Shown here: positions 17,637 to 27,632 of the stretch, piece by piece
Position numbering within the stretch: position 1 is the first letter of the stretch
Layout of the letters: each line of letters opens with the position of its first letter
Origin: Pedobacter jejuensis
GTDB lineage: Bacteria > Bacteroidota > Bacteroidia > Sphingobacteriales > Sphingobacteriaceae
Length of the DNA stretch: 64,000 bases
Direction: 5' to 3'
Assembly: GCF_003725795.1 (NCBI RefSeq)
Contig: NZ_RBEE01000043.1
Location: forward strand, 62,001-126,000
Program-made: the position numbers and the translations under genes
The notes under the pieces: generated by a model
The model's database searches: none
The model's input: only the letters and a program-made list of their open reading frames with translations
Told to the model about the DNA's origin: nothing

Positions 17637-17801
17637 AGAGCACTAAATGTTCATTTCCAAAAAAACTACAAGTTTTATAGAAGTAATTTACGCAATTTCC
17701 TTTCCCCCTCCCAATGGGGATACAGGTGAAGATAGCGATACGCAAGAAAAGTTCATTTCCAAAATATTGAAATCCTCAGCTTTCTAAAATATCGCTCTTA
17801 A

Positions 17802-18311
17802 TTACCATTGAGCAAATGCCCTGTTAAAAATATCTTCGGTAAGTTGTTTGTTAATGGCTTCGATGGCTACGGGCTGAAGCGATTGTATTGACGCACCGTT
17901 TAAAGGAAAATCATAAAACCTCGAAAAACTTTCTTCAAAGCTTTCTTTATCATGGCCTTTAATATTGTTAATGTACTTAACCGCAACGGTTATGGTTAAG
18001 CGGTTATTAGAAGCCGTTGGTGTACTGCTCGATGTTAAAGCCACAGGCCTGATATCATACCCGGTAATTCTACCCTCAAAAATTGCATCGCCATCAGTAG
18101 GCGTAATGCTTAATCGCGTTTGGCTACGAATTCGAGATTTAACCGCCTCGGTAAATTGCTGACTTAAAGTTGGAATTACCAATTGTGCGCTATTTTCGAA
18201 AAAACGCACTGTAACTGTTTTCATTTCTAGCGGAATGGATGCTCCACTAAATGTATAAGCACACGAACTTAATGCAGTAACAATTAAAAATGCAAATATC
18301 TTAATCTTCAT
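17802..18311 (-). CDS. lptE: LptE-family LPS-assembly lipoprotein
   Basis: This 169-residue protein has a lipoprotein signal peptide with lipobox LSSC (Cys 17). The family's YTFSGASIP motif follows, then a compact alpha/beta fold (TVTVRFFENSAQLVIPTLSQ, with the C-terminal helix AIEAINKQLTEDIFNRAF). LptE plugs the LptD outer-membrane barrel and helps insert LPS. It starts 8 bases after the sigma-54 activator gene on the same strand, so the two are probably one transcript. LptD itself is not in the window. Confidence 0.88.
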   Translation of the reverse strand: MKIKIFAFLIVTALSSCAYTFSGASIPLEMKTVTVRFFENSAQLVIPTLSQQFTEAVKSRIRSQTRLSITPTDGDAIFEGRITGYDIRPVALTSSSTPTASNNRLTITVAVKYINNIKGHDKESFEESFSRFYDFPLNGASIQSLQPVAIEAINKQLTEDIFNRAFAQW

Positions 18312-18319
18312 AAAATCGT

Positions 18320-19567
18320 TTATAAACTCAATTCTTTAATCTTGCGGTAGAGCGTACGTTCAGATATTCCTAATTCTTGAGCGGCAAACTTTCGTTTTCC
18401 CTTATGCTTTTTCAATGCTTTTTTTATCAAGTCAGATTCTTTATCAAATAACGATAATGATTCTTCAACCTCTTCGGCATCGTGAGCGAAATTATAATCT
18501 GCATTATTAACGCCATTGCTATTTGAATTCGGAGTCGGCTGTTGTATGGTAAAACCATGCTCTTGCCCGGCTGGTAGTTCCACATCTCTATAAAGCTGAT
18601 TGATGTATTGTGGATTATCTGCCAAAACCGTAGCCGTATTACCGCCATGCTGAATAATTTCTGCAACCAGTTTTTTAAGCTCAACCATATCCTTTTTCAT
18701 ATCGAACAGCACTTTATACAAAATGTCTCTTTCGGTAAAATCTTCTTTCGACTGAGCATTAATGGTCATAGGCAAATTGCTGCCTGCTTCATTAGGGATA
18801 TAATTTAAAATTGCTTGACCGGTTACGTTTCTATCTTTTTCTAAAACGCAAATTTGCTCTGCAATATTTTTCAACTGCCTAACATTTCCTGGCCAGCTGT
18901 AGTTGGTTAAAATTTGTACTGCATCGGGCTCTAATTGTAATCCAGGACTACGGTATTTATCACTAAAATCGGCAGAAAACTTTCTGAATAATAAATAAAT
19001 ATCCTCTTTACGTTCATGCAATGCAGGAATACGCAATGGAACGGTATTTAAGCGATAATATAAATCTTCTCGAAATTTTCCATTTTTAACTCTGTTGTAA
19101 ACATCAACATTTGTTGCAGCAATAATACGAACATCTGTTTTTTGAACCTTTGATGAACCTACGCGTAAATATTCACCGCTTTCTAAAATCCTCAATAAAC
19201 GAGCCTGAGTTCCTAATGGAAGTTCAGCTACTTCATCTAAAAAAATTGTACCGCCGTTAGCCACTTCGAAATATCCTTTACGTGCTTCGTGTGCACCTGT
19301 AAACGAACCTTTCTCATGCCCAAATAATTCTGAATCTATTGTTCCTTCGGGAATGGCGCCGCAGTTTACAGCAATAAAAGCACCGTGTTTCCTGGCACTC
19401 ATTTGATGGATAATTTGAGAAAAAACCTCTTTACCACTACCACTTTCACCAGTAATTAGTACCGACATATCTGTAGGTGCTACCTGGCTTGCAATATCTA
19501 TAGCACGATTAAGTAACGGCGAATTGCCAATAATACCGAATCGTTGTTTTATATTTTGTGTATCCAT
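18320..19567 (-). CDS. Sigma-54-dependent transcriptional activator without a receiver domain
   Basis: This protein of about 415 residues has an AAA+ domain almost at its N-terminus. Walker A GESGSGKE is at about residues 40-47, the sigma-54 contact loop GSFTGA at 87-92, and Walker B is GGTIFLDEVAEL. The C-terminal Fis-type helix-turn-helix is FAAQELGISERTLYRKIKEL. No response-regulator or other sensor domain precedes the AAA+ core, so control must come from a partner or from its own level. The open frame runs 19 codons upstream of ATG 19567, but the fold begins at MDTQNIKQRFGIIG, so the shorter start is used. lptE follows within 8 bases, a pairing that suggests envelope-related control. Confidence 0.92.
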   Translation of the reverse strand: MDTQNIKQRFGIIGNSPLLNRAIDIASQVAPTDMSVLITGESGSGKEVFSQIIHQMSARKHGAFIAVNCGAIPEGTIDSELFGHEKGSFTGAHEARKGYFEVANGGTIFLDEVAELPLGTQARLLRILESGEYLRVGSSKVQKTDVRIIAATNVDVYNRVKNGKFREDLYYRLNTVPLRIPALHERKEDIYLLFRKFSADFSDKYRSPGLQLEPDAVQILTNYSWPGNVRQLKNIAEQICVLEKDRNVTGQAILNYIPNEAGSNLPMTINAQSKEDFTERDILYKVLFDMKKDMVELKKLVAEIIQHGGNTATVLADNPQYINQLYRDVELPAGQEHGFTIQQPTPNSNSNGVNNADYNFAHDAEEVEESLSLFDKESDLIKKALKKHKGKRKFAAQELGISERTLYRKIKELSL

Positions 19568-19662
19568 TTGTTGTGTTACGAGTTGTTTGTTACCTGTTAA
19601 AAGTTTGGGTGCATCAATTGGCAAAAGCCCCGTAACTCGTCACCCATAACAGGCAACTCAAA

Positions 19663-21078
19663 TTAAACAATCCTTCCAATCAGCGTTGCTGATGTGCATT
19701 TTTCGATTAATACATTTGCATATTGCCCAGGTTTTACCCCATCAATGGCAGGGAAAATTGCCATTGCTCCGCTATCACCTCTTCCGCAATAATCTTGGTC
19801 TGATTTTTTTGATGTGCCTTCTATTAAAACACGTACCGTTTTACCAACCCATTCTTGCAAACGTAATAATGAATGCGCTTGTTGTTTAGCCAGAATTTCA
19901 GCCAAACGGCGTTTCTTAACCTCTTCAGGTATATCGTCCGCCAATTTACGGGCAGCAAGTGTTCCTGGTCTTTCTGAATAAGTGAAATTATATGCAAAAT
20001 CATATTTCACATAATCCAACATGCTTAAAGTATCTTGATGTTCTTCTTCTGTTTCTGTACAAAAACCAGCAATAATATCTGTAGAAATTGCACAACCTGG
20101 GATAATTTTTTTGATTGCGTCAATCCTGTTAATGTACCATTCGCGGGTGTAAGTTCTGTTCATCAACTCCAAAACACGAGTATTTCCAGATTGAACTGGC
20201 AGGTGAATGTAATTGCAAATATTATCGTATTTAGCAATGGTATATAAAACTTCATCCGTAATATCTTTCGGATGAGATGTAGAAAAACGAACCCTTAAAT
20301 CGGGGTTTATTAAAGCCGTTTGCGCTAAAAGCTGAGCAAAATTTACCGTTTCCAATCCATCTTCTGAAGTCCAGGTGTATGAATCCACGTTTTGCCCCAA
20401 AAGCGTAACTTCACGATAACCCGCATCGAAAAGACTTTGAGCTTCTGCAACAATAGAATGTGCATCGCGACTGCGTTCTCTACCCCGTGTAAATGGAACT
20501 ACACAAAACGAGCACATATTATTACAACCCCTTGTAATGGATATAAAAGCAGTTATGCCGTTGCTATTTAACCTAACAGGACTAATATCTGCATAAGTTT
20601 CTTCACGCGATAAAAGTACGTTTACAGCTTTGTGACCACTTTCCACCTGCTCAATTAAGTTGGGCAAATCGCGGTATGCATCCGGACCAACAACAACATC
20701 AACCAAACGTTCTTCTTCTAAAAATTTAGATTTTAGGCGCTCTGCCATACAGCCTAAAACGCCTACAATTAGTTTTGGATTCCGGCGTTTCTCAACCCCA
20801 AATTGAGAAAGTCGATTTCTAACCCTAGTTTCTGCGTTTTCACGAATAGAACAGGTGTTGATAAAGATTACATCTGCCTGGTGATAATCGCCAGTGGTTT
20901 CAAAACCTGTTTCGGAAAGTATAGATGCAACAATTTCACTGTCTGCAAAATTCATTGCGCAACCATAGCTTTCTATGTATAATTTACGTGCATCGGCCTT
21001 TACGGGTGCTTCTAAAATTAAAGCTTCACCCTGCCTTGCTTCATCATGCGTCTTATCCTGTACTTGTAAATCAATCAT
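19663..21078 (-). CDS. miaB: tRNA-2-methylthio-N6-dimethylallyladenosine synthase MiaB
   Basis: This 471-residue radical-SAM methylthiotransferase modifies A37 of tRNAs that read UNN codons. The N-terminal UPF0004 domain holds three Cys ligands of the auxiliary cluster ([29 protein letters not shown]). The radical-SAM motif C-x3-C-x2-C is [14 protein letters not shown], and a C-terminal TRAM domain follows. A good promoter lies 24 bases upstream. The sigma-54 activator gene starts 96 bases downstream on the same strand. Confidence 0.96.
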   Translation of the reverse strand: MIDLQVQDKTHDEARQGEALILEAPVKADARKLYIESYGCAMNFADSEIVASILSETGFETTGDYHQADVIFINTCSIRENAETRVRNRLSQFGVEKRRNPKLIVGVLGCMAERLKSKFLEEERLVDVVVGPDAYRDLPNLIEQVESGHKAVNVLLSREETYADISPVRLNSNGITAFISITRGCNNMCSFCVVPFTRGRERSRDAHSIVAEAQSLFDAGYREVTLLGQNVDSYTWTSEDGLETVNFAQLLAQTALINPDLRVRFSTSHPKDITDEVLYTIAKYDNICNYIHLPVQSGNTRVLELMNRTYTREWYINRIDAIKKIIPGCAISTDIIAGFCTETEEEHQDTLSMLDYVKYDFAYNFTYSERPGTLAARKLADDIPEEVKKRRLAEILAKQQAHSLLRLQEWVGKTVRVLIEGTSKKSDQDYCGRGDSGAMAIFPAIDGVKPGQYANVLIEKCTSATLIGRIV

Positions 21079-21102
21079 TATTTAATAACATTTTGGGGAT
21101 TG

Positions 21103-21135
21103 CAAAAGTACATAAATAAAATTAAAAGTGACAAA
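21103..21135 (-). promoter_or_regulatory. Promoter of miaB
   Basis: On the minus strand TTTG (21135-21132), a 21-base spacer and TACTTTTG (21110-21103) fit the Bacteroidota consensus. The rest of the 300-base gap up to 21382 holds nothing recognisable. Confidence 0.72.
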
Positions 21136-21382
21136 TTGACATATTTACTTTAAATGTTTACAAAGCAATTATTTTAAGTGTAAGGTTTGGTTTAGTTATA
21201 ATAATATAATTAGTTAGTTATTATCCAAGCATAGATTATCTTAACTCTGCACCACTTCGTCGATGTCTGTGTTGTATTTTGAGATTAAAAATTAATGCTA
21301 TGATAAACCATCAAAATGATGAACTAATTCGCATTACGAGACAATGTTTTAATTAACCACTTAATTTTTTAATATTAGCAGC

Positions 21383-21883
21383 ATGAAAAAATTAGTCTTG
21401 TTTTTATCCATAATCTTACTGTTTACTTCTTCTATTTTAGCGCAAACTACCGAGATTTGGGTAGTTCGCCATGCTGAAAAAGATAAATCAAACCCACAGG
21501 AAAAAGATCCAGAACTATCTGATGAAGGAAAAATAAGAGCGAGAGATTTGGCGGAGTATTTGAAAAAAGAGAAAATCGATTTTGGATTTACTACACCTTA
21601 CAAAAGAACACGAACTACTTTAGATTCGCTGGTTATACCTAAAGTGGTAAATTACACCGATATTAAATCACTTGTTGATAGCATCAAAACAAATTACGTT
21701 GGCAAAAAAATTGTTATTGCAGGTCATTCAAACACGGTTTTAGAAATTATCGAAGCCTTTGGAGGCAAGCGCCCGCGTGAAGAATTAACTGATGATGATT
21801 ACGACTTTATCTTTCACCTAACAGTAAAAGGCGATAAGGCCCGAGTAAAAATGGATCAATACGGAGTTCCGCATCATTTGTAA
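21383..21883 (+). CDS. Secreted histidine phosphatase family protein
   Basis: This 166-residue protein has a signal peptide (LVLFLSIILLFTSSILAQ) and a histidine-phosphatase fold. The phosphate-accepting His lies in WVVRHAEKDK, the acid in ELSDEGKIRARDLA, and the second catalytic His in IVIAGHSNTVLEII. The short length fits the SixA/phosphoglycerate-mutase-like branch, and export points to a periplasmic phosphatase. The substrate is unknown. The gene is monocistronic and has no clear promoter box. Confidence 0.86.
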   Translation: MKKLVLFLSIILLFTSSILAQTTEIWVVRHAEKDKSNPQEKDPELSDEGKIRARDLAEYLKKEKIDFGFTTPYKRTRTTLDSLVIPKVVNYTDIKSLVDSIKTNYVGKKIVIAGHSNTVLEIIEAFGGKRPREELTDDDYDFIFHLTVKGDKARVKMDQYGVPHHL

Positions 21884-22090
21884 TTTTTTCATTTTTGCCC
21901 GGAGATATACGCAGATTTAAAACCCACGAATTATCTCTTGGAATTTAAGCTAGCCAATATCCGCGGTGGCTCGCCAACCATAAGTATTAAACATTCGTTT
22001 TACACTAACCGCAGCGTTTGCTCGGAGTAAAAAAGTAGCATTTAATACGTCCAAACTAATAAACCAATGGCAAATGACTAATGAACCTTT

Positions 22091-22774
22091 TTAAAGCTTC
22101 TCAAAAGGAATATCCATTAAAGCATAATTTTGCCATCCTTGAAAATCATAATGCCACCATTCATTTTCAAGAACGTTTAGCTTGTGTTTTCTCATTAAAG
22201 AAATAAAGAAATCGCGATTTTTTTTAACCTCTGCTGATACATTTGGATAATTGGCTGCCGCAGCCGCAGAAAAACTATCATAAGGCGTAGGCATTGGTAT
22301 TTCCTTCCCCGTTTTTAAGTTTATAATTGTTAAATCAACAGCACAACCTCTATTGTGTTTAGAACCTTGCTTTGGATTTGCAACAAAGTTTTTATCGCTT
22401 GCTTTTTTATAAAATGCAACTGTAATTGCATAAGGTCTGTAGCCATCAAAAATCTTTAAACCCAAACCCTTTTTATTTAATTCTGACTGCACCTTTTTTA
22501 AAGATTCTACAACAGGTTTCCTGGCGAAAGCCCTAGCCTGTCCATACATAACCTGCTTCATGAAATTGTTTTTTGTAGCATAACGTATATCCAGTTTAAT
22601 TGTTGGAATTGCCTTTTTTATTTCGATAAGCTCGTTGTTTGGGTTGCTTTTAACCGATGATAAATATTGACTGTAAGAATTTATTACAACAAGTTTCTTT
22701 GGTTTTATAGGGCTTGTTTGAGCAAAACCAGAAAAGGAAACAAATAAGAAAAGTACAAAAATGTTAAATTTCAT
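22091..22774 (-). CDS. D-alanyl-D-alanine dipeptidase (VanX/DdpX-like, peptidase M15D)
   Basis: This 227-residue exported protein has a signal peptide (IFVLFLFVSFSGFAQ). Its zinc peptidase motifs are SKHNRGCAVDLTI (zinc His and Asp) and ENEWWHYDF (catalytic Glu and zinc His). The family cleaves D-Ala-D-Ala. In most bacteria it serves in peptidoglycan turnover rather than vancomycin resistance, and no vanH/vanA partners are present. It is 39 bases downstream of the alanine dehydrogenase gene, so the two may share a transcript that recycles or degrades alanine. Confidence 0.88.
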   Translation of the reverse strand: MKFNIFVLFLFVSFSGFAQTSPIKPKKLVVINSYSQYLSSVKSNPNNELIEIKKAIPTIKLDIRYATKNNFMKQVMYGQARAFARKPVVESLKKVQSELNKKGLGLKIFDGYRPYAITVAFYKKASDKNFVANPKQGSKHNRGCAVDLTIINLKTGKEIPMPTPYDSFSAAAAANYPNVSAEVKKNRDFFISLMRKHKLNVLENEWWHYDFQGWQNYALMDIPFEKL

Positions 22775-22813
22775 TGTTGTGATTTTTGAGCATCGCGATT
22801 ACAAATATTTAAT

Positions 22814-24043
22814 TTACTGATTGGAAACGACCAATAATTCCAAATCTTTAAAAGGCAGATTAAACATATCTGCCAAATCTTTATTGGTAACATTACCTTG
22901 ATAAATATAAAGCGCTTCGCGGATACCGGGATTGTTCCAAACCATGTTCATTAAGCCACCAAATTCACCAATATCTAACAGAATTGGCGCAAAAATATTT
23001 GTTAAAGCATATGAAGCTGTTCTAGGAACTCGAGATGCTATGTTTGGTACACAATAATGAATAACATCATATTTTCTAAATACCGGGTTAGTATGGTTTG
23101 TAACTTCAGAAGTTTCAAAACACCCACCCTGGTCAATACTTATATCAATTACTACGGAGTGTGGTTTCATTCGGGCAACAGTTTCTTCCATAACAATACA
23201 AGGGCTACGACCATGGCTTGCACGAATTGCACCGATGACAACATCACATGTTACAATTGCTTTATTTAAAACGATTGGCTGCATCACCGAGGTAAAAACC
23301 CTGCTATTGCCCAAGTTATTTTGGAGCCTGCGTAAGCGATAAATAGAACTATCAAAAACTTTAACTTCTGCCCCTAATGCTAGCGCTGTTCTGGCAGCAT
23401 ACTCGCCCACTGTACCTGCGCCTAAAATTACAATTTCAGTTGGTGGCACACCAGTAAAGCCACCTAACATAAGCCCTTTACCACCGGTAACATTGCTCAG
23501 ATATTCAGCAGCAATTAATATCGATGTAGAACCCACAATCTCGCTCATAGCCCTAACTACGCTTAATACGTTACCTTCATCCCGAAGATTTTCAAAGCAT
23601 AATGCATTAATCTTTTTTTGCATTAAAGCCTTAAGGTATTCTTGCTTAAGCGTACCAGTTTGTAGTGATGATATTAAAGTTTGCCCTGCATGCATCATCG
23701 CGATTTCCTCAAGCATAGGTGGCGCAATCTTCACTAAAATATCGCAATCGAAAACCTCTTTTTTATCGTAAGCAATTTTAGCGCCTTGCTCTGCATATTC
23801 CGAATCAGAAAAATTAGCGGCAATACCAGCCCCACTTTCTAAAACAACTTGGTGCCCATTATTAACCAGCAAGGCAACAGATAAAGGCGTTAATGCAATT
23901 CTATTCTCTTGAAAAGAGATTTCCTTAGGAATTCCTATATAAAGGTTGTTCTTCTTATTTCGAGTTTCAAGCGTTGCTTCTTGAGTTTGCAGTAAACCTT
24001 GACGAGCTATATCGGCCATTCCTTCGCGTAATCCTGTAGCCAT
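22814..24043 (-). CDS. ald: Alanine dehydrogenase (Ald/PntA-type)
   Basis: This 409-residue enzyme converts L-alanine to pyruvate and ammonia with NAD. The N-terminal catalytic segment is IGIPKEISFQENRIALTP. The NAD-binding Rossmann motif is VILGAGTVGEYAARTALALG, followed by an acidic adenosine-binding residue. VVIDISIDQGGCFETS is typical of the Ald/transhydrogenase-alpha family. About 33 residues precede the conserved start of the fold, a feature of Bacteroidota homologues. It lies between tsaE and the VanX-like gene on the same strand. Confidence 0.92.
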   Translation of the reverse strand: MATGLREGMADIARQGLLQTQEATLETRNKKNNLYIGIPKEISFQENRIALTPLSVALLVNNGHQVVLESGAGIAANFSDSEYAEQGAKIAYDKKEVFDCDILVKIAPPMLEEIAMMHAGQTLISSLQTGTLKQEYLKALMQKKINALCFENLRDEGNVLSVVRAMSEIVGSTSILIAAEYLSNVTGGKGLMLGGFTGVPPTEIVILGAGTVGEYAARTALALGAEVKVFDSSIYRLRRLQNNLGNSRVFTSVMQPIVLNKAIVTCDVVIGAIRASHGRSPCIVMEETVARMKPHSVVIDISIDQGGCFETSEVTNHTNPVFRKYDVIHYCVPNIASRVPRTASYALTNIFAPILLDIGEFGGLMNMVWNNPGIREALYIYQGNVTNKDLADMFNLPFKDLELLVVSNQ

Positions 24044-24128
24044 GTTTTTTATCAGTAAAATGTTTTAATTTAGGTTGATGAAGGTACGGAAAATCTGTTA
24101 AAATACTGATAACAAATCACATCAGAAT

Positions 24129-24545
24129 TTAGATTTTACTAAACTCGAACACCCTTTGCGAGTCGTTAAGAATTGATATTTCTACCTTTACATAATGTTC
24201 AGGCAATAATTCTTCTATTCTTTCAGGCCACTCGATAAGGCAAATACCACCTCCGTAAAAATACTCTTCATAACCTAAATCATAAGCTTCTTGAATATTT
24301 TTTATCCGATAAAAATCAAAATGATATAATGACCCACTATTGCCTATATATTCGTTAACAATAGAGTATGTTGGACTAGAAACTGCATCGTTTACGCCTA
24401 AAGTTTTACAGAAGTTTTTTATAAAGGTGGTTTTACCTGCACCCATTTCTCCTTCAAAAAGGAAAATTTTATGTTCGCCTGAAAACACCAAAAGCTTATC
24501 TGCAACTTTAGGTAAATCATCTAAATTTTCAATCTGGACTTTCAT
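24129..24545 (-). CDS. tsaE: tRNA threonylcarbamoyladenosine biosynthesis ATPase TsaE
   Basis: This protein of about 138 residues acts with TsaB and TsaD in t6A modification of ANN-decoding tRNAs. Walker A is GEMGAGKTTFIKNF, the switch segment is SSPTYSIVNEY, and FDFYRI and LIEWPERI are family hallmarks. The frame extends 7 codons further upstream, but ATG 24545 (MKVQIENL) gives the usual length. It is downstream of porX, an arrangement common in Bacteroidota. Confidence 0.95.
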   Translation of the reverse strand: MKVQIENLDDLPKVADKLLVFSGEHKIFLFEGEMGAGKTTFIKNFCKTLGVNDAVSSPTYSIVNEYIGNSGSLYHFDFYRIKNIQEAYDLGYEEYFYGGGICLIEWPERIEELLPEHYVKVEISILNDSQRVFEFSKI

Positions 24546-24621
24546 TGCTACAAAAATAAAAAGCAAAAGTAATACATAATTGCATCGCTTTTGCTTTTAA
24601 ATCCCTTTTAGGGGTTGGGGG

Positions 24622-26175
24622 TTATCTTGGAGAATAGGTTACTACAGGAATAATCATTTCTTCTAATGATATCCCTCCATGCTGAAAAGTTTCGTTGTAA
24701 TAATTAACAAATTGGTTGTAGTTATTCGGATATACGAAGTAGCTGTCTTCTTTAGCAAAAATGTAACTGCTACTGATATTAATTTTTGGCAATAATGCAT
24801 CATGAGGGTTTTTAATTGCAAAAACTTCCTTTGCATTAAAATTCAGATTTCTACCTTGTTTATAACGCAAGTTGGTGTTTGTGCTTCTATCTCCAATAAC
24901 CTTTACCGGTTTTTTAACCCTTATGGTTCCATGATCAGTTGTGATAATAACTTTAACCTGCTTTTGAGATATTTTTTTCAATAAATCCCAAAGCGGCGAA
25001 TGTTCAAACCATGAAAGCGTTAACGAGCGATAAGCAGCATCATCATTTGCCAGTTCACGTATCATTTGCATATCGGTACGGGCGTGGCTAAGCATATCAA
25101 CAAAGTTGAACACAATTGCGTTGAAGTCGTTTTTTAATAGATTATTGGTTTGCTCCACCAATTCTTTCCCTTGCTCAAAAGTTAAAATTTTATTGTAGCT
25201 AAACTTGCAATCTTTACGCAAACTACGTTTAATGTTATCGGCTAGGAATGCTTCTTCGTGCATGTTTTTTCCACCTTCGTCATCATCATTTTGCCACAAA
25301 CTAGGAAAGCGCTTCTCCATTTCCAAAGGCATTAAACCAGAAAATATCGCGTTCCTTGCGTATTGAGTTGCAGTTGGTAAAATACTGGTGTACATATCTT
25401 CCTCATCAATTCTAAAATACTCAGAAATTAATGGGTTGATAATTTTCCATTGATCATAACGCAGGTTATCAATCAAAATAAAAAATACTGGCGTGGTATC
25501 GTTAATGTGTGGAAAGGCTTTTTTCTTCAACAATTCGTTTGATAGCAACGGTGCGTTATCCTTATCCTTAATCCAGTTTAAATAATGTTCTTCAATAAAT
25601 TTAGAAAACTGGGTGTTGGCTTCTTGTTTTTGCATGGTTAAGATTTCATGCATTTGCGGATCATCCAATTTCTCTAATTCAAGTTCCCAAAACACTATTT
25701 TTTTATAGGTATCTACCCATTCATCATAGCTAAGGCGATCGCCCAACGTCATACCCAACCTTCTAAAATCTTGCTGGTAAGCCATTGATGTTTTTTCACT
25801 TACCAATAGTTTTTTATCAATCAGTTTTTTTATGGTTAATAGAACTTGTTTCGGGTTTACAGGTTTAATTAAATAGTCATCAATCTTACTACCAATCGCA
25901 TCCTCCATCAAATTTTCTTCTTCACTTTTGGTAATTAAAACTACAGGTACATCAGGATTTAAATTTTTTATTGCCGAAAGGGTTTCAATACCACTCATAC
26001 CCGGCATATTTTCATCTAAAAAAACAAGGTCGAAATGAGATTTCCCAAACGCTTCAAGCGCATCGTTACCATTTGTAAACGTAGTAACATTATAACCTTT
26101 ATCGTTAAGTAGTAATATATGAGGTTTTAGTAGATCGATTTCGTCATCGGCCCACAATATTTTAGTTTCTTGCAT
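24622..26175 (-). CDS. porX: PorX: response regulator with PglZ/alkaline-phosphatase-like domain, T9SS regulator
   Basis: This 517-residue protein has a CheY-like receiver with acidic pocket D10-D11-E12, phospho-acceptor D54 in FLDENMPG, and ITKSEEE near residue 83. A linker follows, then an alkaline-phosphatase-superfamily (PglZ) domain (residues about 210-500) with FILIDNLRYDQW, VDMLSHAR and TTDHGT metal-site segments. PorX works with the PorY kinase to control T9SS gene expression, and its C-terminal domain is a phosphodiesterase on cyclic oligonucleotides. It starts the cluster porX-tsaE-ald. Together with the PorP/adhesin pair it implies a functional T9SS in this organism. Confidence 0.95.
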   Translation of the reverse strand: MQETKILWADDEIDLLKPHILLLNDKGYNVTTFTNGNDALEAFGKSHFDLVFLDENMPGMSGIETLSAIKNLNPDVPVVLITKSEEENLMEDAIGSKIDDYLIKPVNPKQVLLTIKKLIDKKLLVSEKTSMAYQQDFRRLGMTLGDRLSYDEWVDTYKKIVFWELELEKLDDPQMHEILTMQKQEANTQFSKFIEEHYLNWIKDKDNAPLLSNELLKKKAFPHINDTTPVFFILIDNLRYDQWKIINPLISEYFRIDEEDMYTSILPTATQYARNAIFSGLMPLEMEKRFPSLWQNDDDEGGKNMHEEAFLADNIKRSLRKDCKFSYNKILTFEQGKELVEQTNNLLKNDFNAIVFNFVDMLSHARTDMQMIRELANDDAAYRSLTLSWFEHSPLWDLLKKISQKQVKVIITTDHGTIRVKKPVKVIGDRSTNTNLRYKQGRNLNFNAKEVFAIKNPHDALLPKINISSSYIFAKEDSYFVYPNNYNQFVNYYNETFQHGGISLEEMIIPVVTYSPR

Positions 26176-26286
26176 GTTTTTGTAAAAATTGTTGTGTATC
26201 GAGCCATATATTATGGCAGGTAATCAAAGTATAAATAAAAATAGCAATTTTTGTACCGTATATGTCTATTTAACTATTTTTAACGC

Positions 26287-27510
26287 TTGAATAAGAAGAA
26301 AATCATAAATGATCCGGTTTACGGATTTATCAGCATTCCAACCGAATTAGTTTACGATGTGATATCGCATCCTTACTTTCAGCGATTGCGCTACATCAAG
26401 CAACTTGGGATGACACATCTTGTTTATCCCGGAGCATTACACACCCGCTTTCATCATGCATTAGGTGCCATGCATTTAATGAGTTTGGCCATAGGATTAT
26501 TAAAAAGTAAAGGACATGTAATTACCGATGGTGAAGAAGAATCGGCAATATTGGCCATTTTACTACACGATATTGGCCACGGACCATTTTCTCATGCCTT
26601 GGAACATTCGTTGGTTACCGGAATAAAACACGAAGATATTTCAGCAAAGCTGATGCAGGATTTAAACCGCCACTTTAGCGGAAAATTAACGCATGCGATT
26701 GAAATATTTAATGGCACTTATCACAAGAAGTTTTTACATCAATTAATATCTGGTCAGCTCGATTTAGATAGAATGGACTATTTGAACCGTGATAGTTTTT
26801 TTACTGGCGTGAGTGAAGGTGTGATAAGTTTTGATAGAATTATAAAAATGTTTAATGTTTTTGATGATGATTTGGTTATCGAAGAGAAAGGCATTTATTC
26901 AATCGAAAAGTTTCTTATTGCCCGGCGTTTAATGTATTGGCAAGTTTATTTGCACAAAACGGTTATTTCTGGAGAAATGATTTTGGTTAAACTGTTGGAA
27001 AGAGCTAAAGAATTATCAGCCAATGGCGAAAATCTGTTTGCTGCACCATCATTAAATTATTTTCTTGAAAATGATATAAACGAAGATAATTTCTTTTATC
27101 AGCATGAAAATCTGGAGCATTTTACAAATCTAGATGATCAGGACATTTATACTTCCGTAAAGGTTTGGGCTAAACATCCTGATAAAATTTTGTCTGAACT
27201 ATGTAAAATGCTTACCTCTAGAAATTTATATAAAGTTGAGGTGAGCAATGGAAAAGCTGATGAGGAGCGCATTGAGTTTCTACAAAATGCTGCTGCAGAT
27301 TTATTAGGCATAACAAAAGAAGAAGCTAAATATTTCGTTTTTACCGATTCTATACAGAACAGAGCTTATAATGCAGGTGTTGGAAATATTAAGATATTGA
27401 TGAAAAATAACGATATTGTTGATATTGCAAAAGCATCAGATTTATCTAACTTACAATCGCTGCAGAAAACGGTAGAAAAATATATTCTTTGCTATCCTCG
27501 TGGAATTTAA
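26287..27510 (+). CDS. HD-domain phosphohydrolase (dGTPase-like superfamily)
   Basis: This 407-residue protein has an N-terminal segment [20 protein letters not shown], followed by an HD domain with H..HD..D pattern: [12 protein letters not shown], then [16 protein letters not shown]. Related enzymes hydrolyse dNTPs or other nucleotides using a metal pair; the substrate is not known. The start is a TTG at 26287, because no ATG precedes the conserved N-terminus. A possible weak promoter (TTTG at 26250 and TATTTTTA at 26275) supports it. It is divergent from porX and lies directly upstream of the lpx genes, a conserved order in this group. Confidence 0.88.
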   Translation: MNKKKIINDPVYGFISIPTELVYDVISHPYFQRLRYIKQLGMTHLVYPGALHTRFHHALGAMHLMSLAIGLLKSKGHVITDGEEESAILAILLHDIGHGPFSHALEHSLVTGIKHEDISAKLMQDLNRHFSGKLTHAIEIFNGTYHKKFLHQLISGQLDLDRMDYLNRDSFFTGVSEGVISFDRIIKMFNVFDDDLVIEEKGIYSIEKFLIARRLMYWQVYLHKTVISGEMILVKLLERAKELSANGENLFAAPSLNYFLENDINEDNFFYQHENLEHFTNLDDQDIYTSVKVWAKHPDKILSELCKMLTSRNLYKVEVSNGKADEERIEFLQNAAADLLGITKEEAKYFVFTDSIQNRAYNAGVGNIKILMKNNDIVDIAKASDLSNLQSLQKTVEKYILCYPRGI

Positions 27511-27597
27511 GCTTATTTAACAAAATATTTAACTTTCAGTGCCGTTTTAAGTCTTATTATTGTGTATTAAATACACGAGTTAACCCGAACAGGTTTT

Positions 27598-27628
27598 TTT
27601 GTTCATATCAATTTAACATTTACCTTTG
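27598..27628 (+). promoter_or_regulatory. Promoter of the lpxD operon, four bases from the ATG
   Basis: TTTG (27598-27601), 19 bases and TACCTTTG (27621-27628) match the consensus exactly. The lpxD ATG at 27633 lies only 4 bases further, about where transcription should begin, so a leaderless mRNA is predicted. Confidence 0.8.
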
Positions 27629-27632
27629 TACA

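Larger units (their letters stand above)
17050..17665. repeat. 316-bp tandem duplication between lptE and the 349-residue gene
   Basis: Two copies with a period of 316 bases are about 90% alike by eye. Landmarks are GCAGCGCAAGG, TTCCCGTTTT, GTTTGCATGGTGCACAA, CCAATTTTTCATTGGGCTTG and GAGCACTAAATGTTCATTTCC. Each unit contains two hairpin elements in opposite orientation (17131-17200 with 17259-17320; 17437-17506 with 17575-17636). Short frames in it are not conserved between copies and are not called as genes. The remaining bases to 17801 hold nothing recognisable. Confidence 0.88.

Noticed and set aside
17482-17745. Overlapping open frames of 60-90 codons on both strands in the tandem repeat
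   Set aside because: They are not preserved in the other copy of the repeat, have no recognisable start signals and consist of repeat sequence.
22091-22774. Vancomycin-resistance gene
   Set aside because: The VanX-like peptidase has no vanH or vanA neighbour, and a peptidoglycan-turnover role is the simpler reading.
27489-27632. N-terminal extension of lpxD
   Set aside because: It overlaps the end of the HD gene and lies upstream of a perfect promoter 4 bases before the conserved MQFTATQ start.
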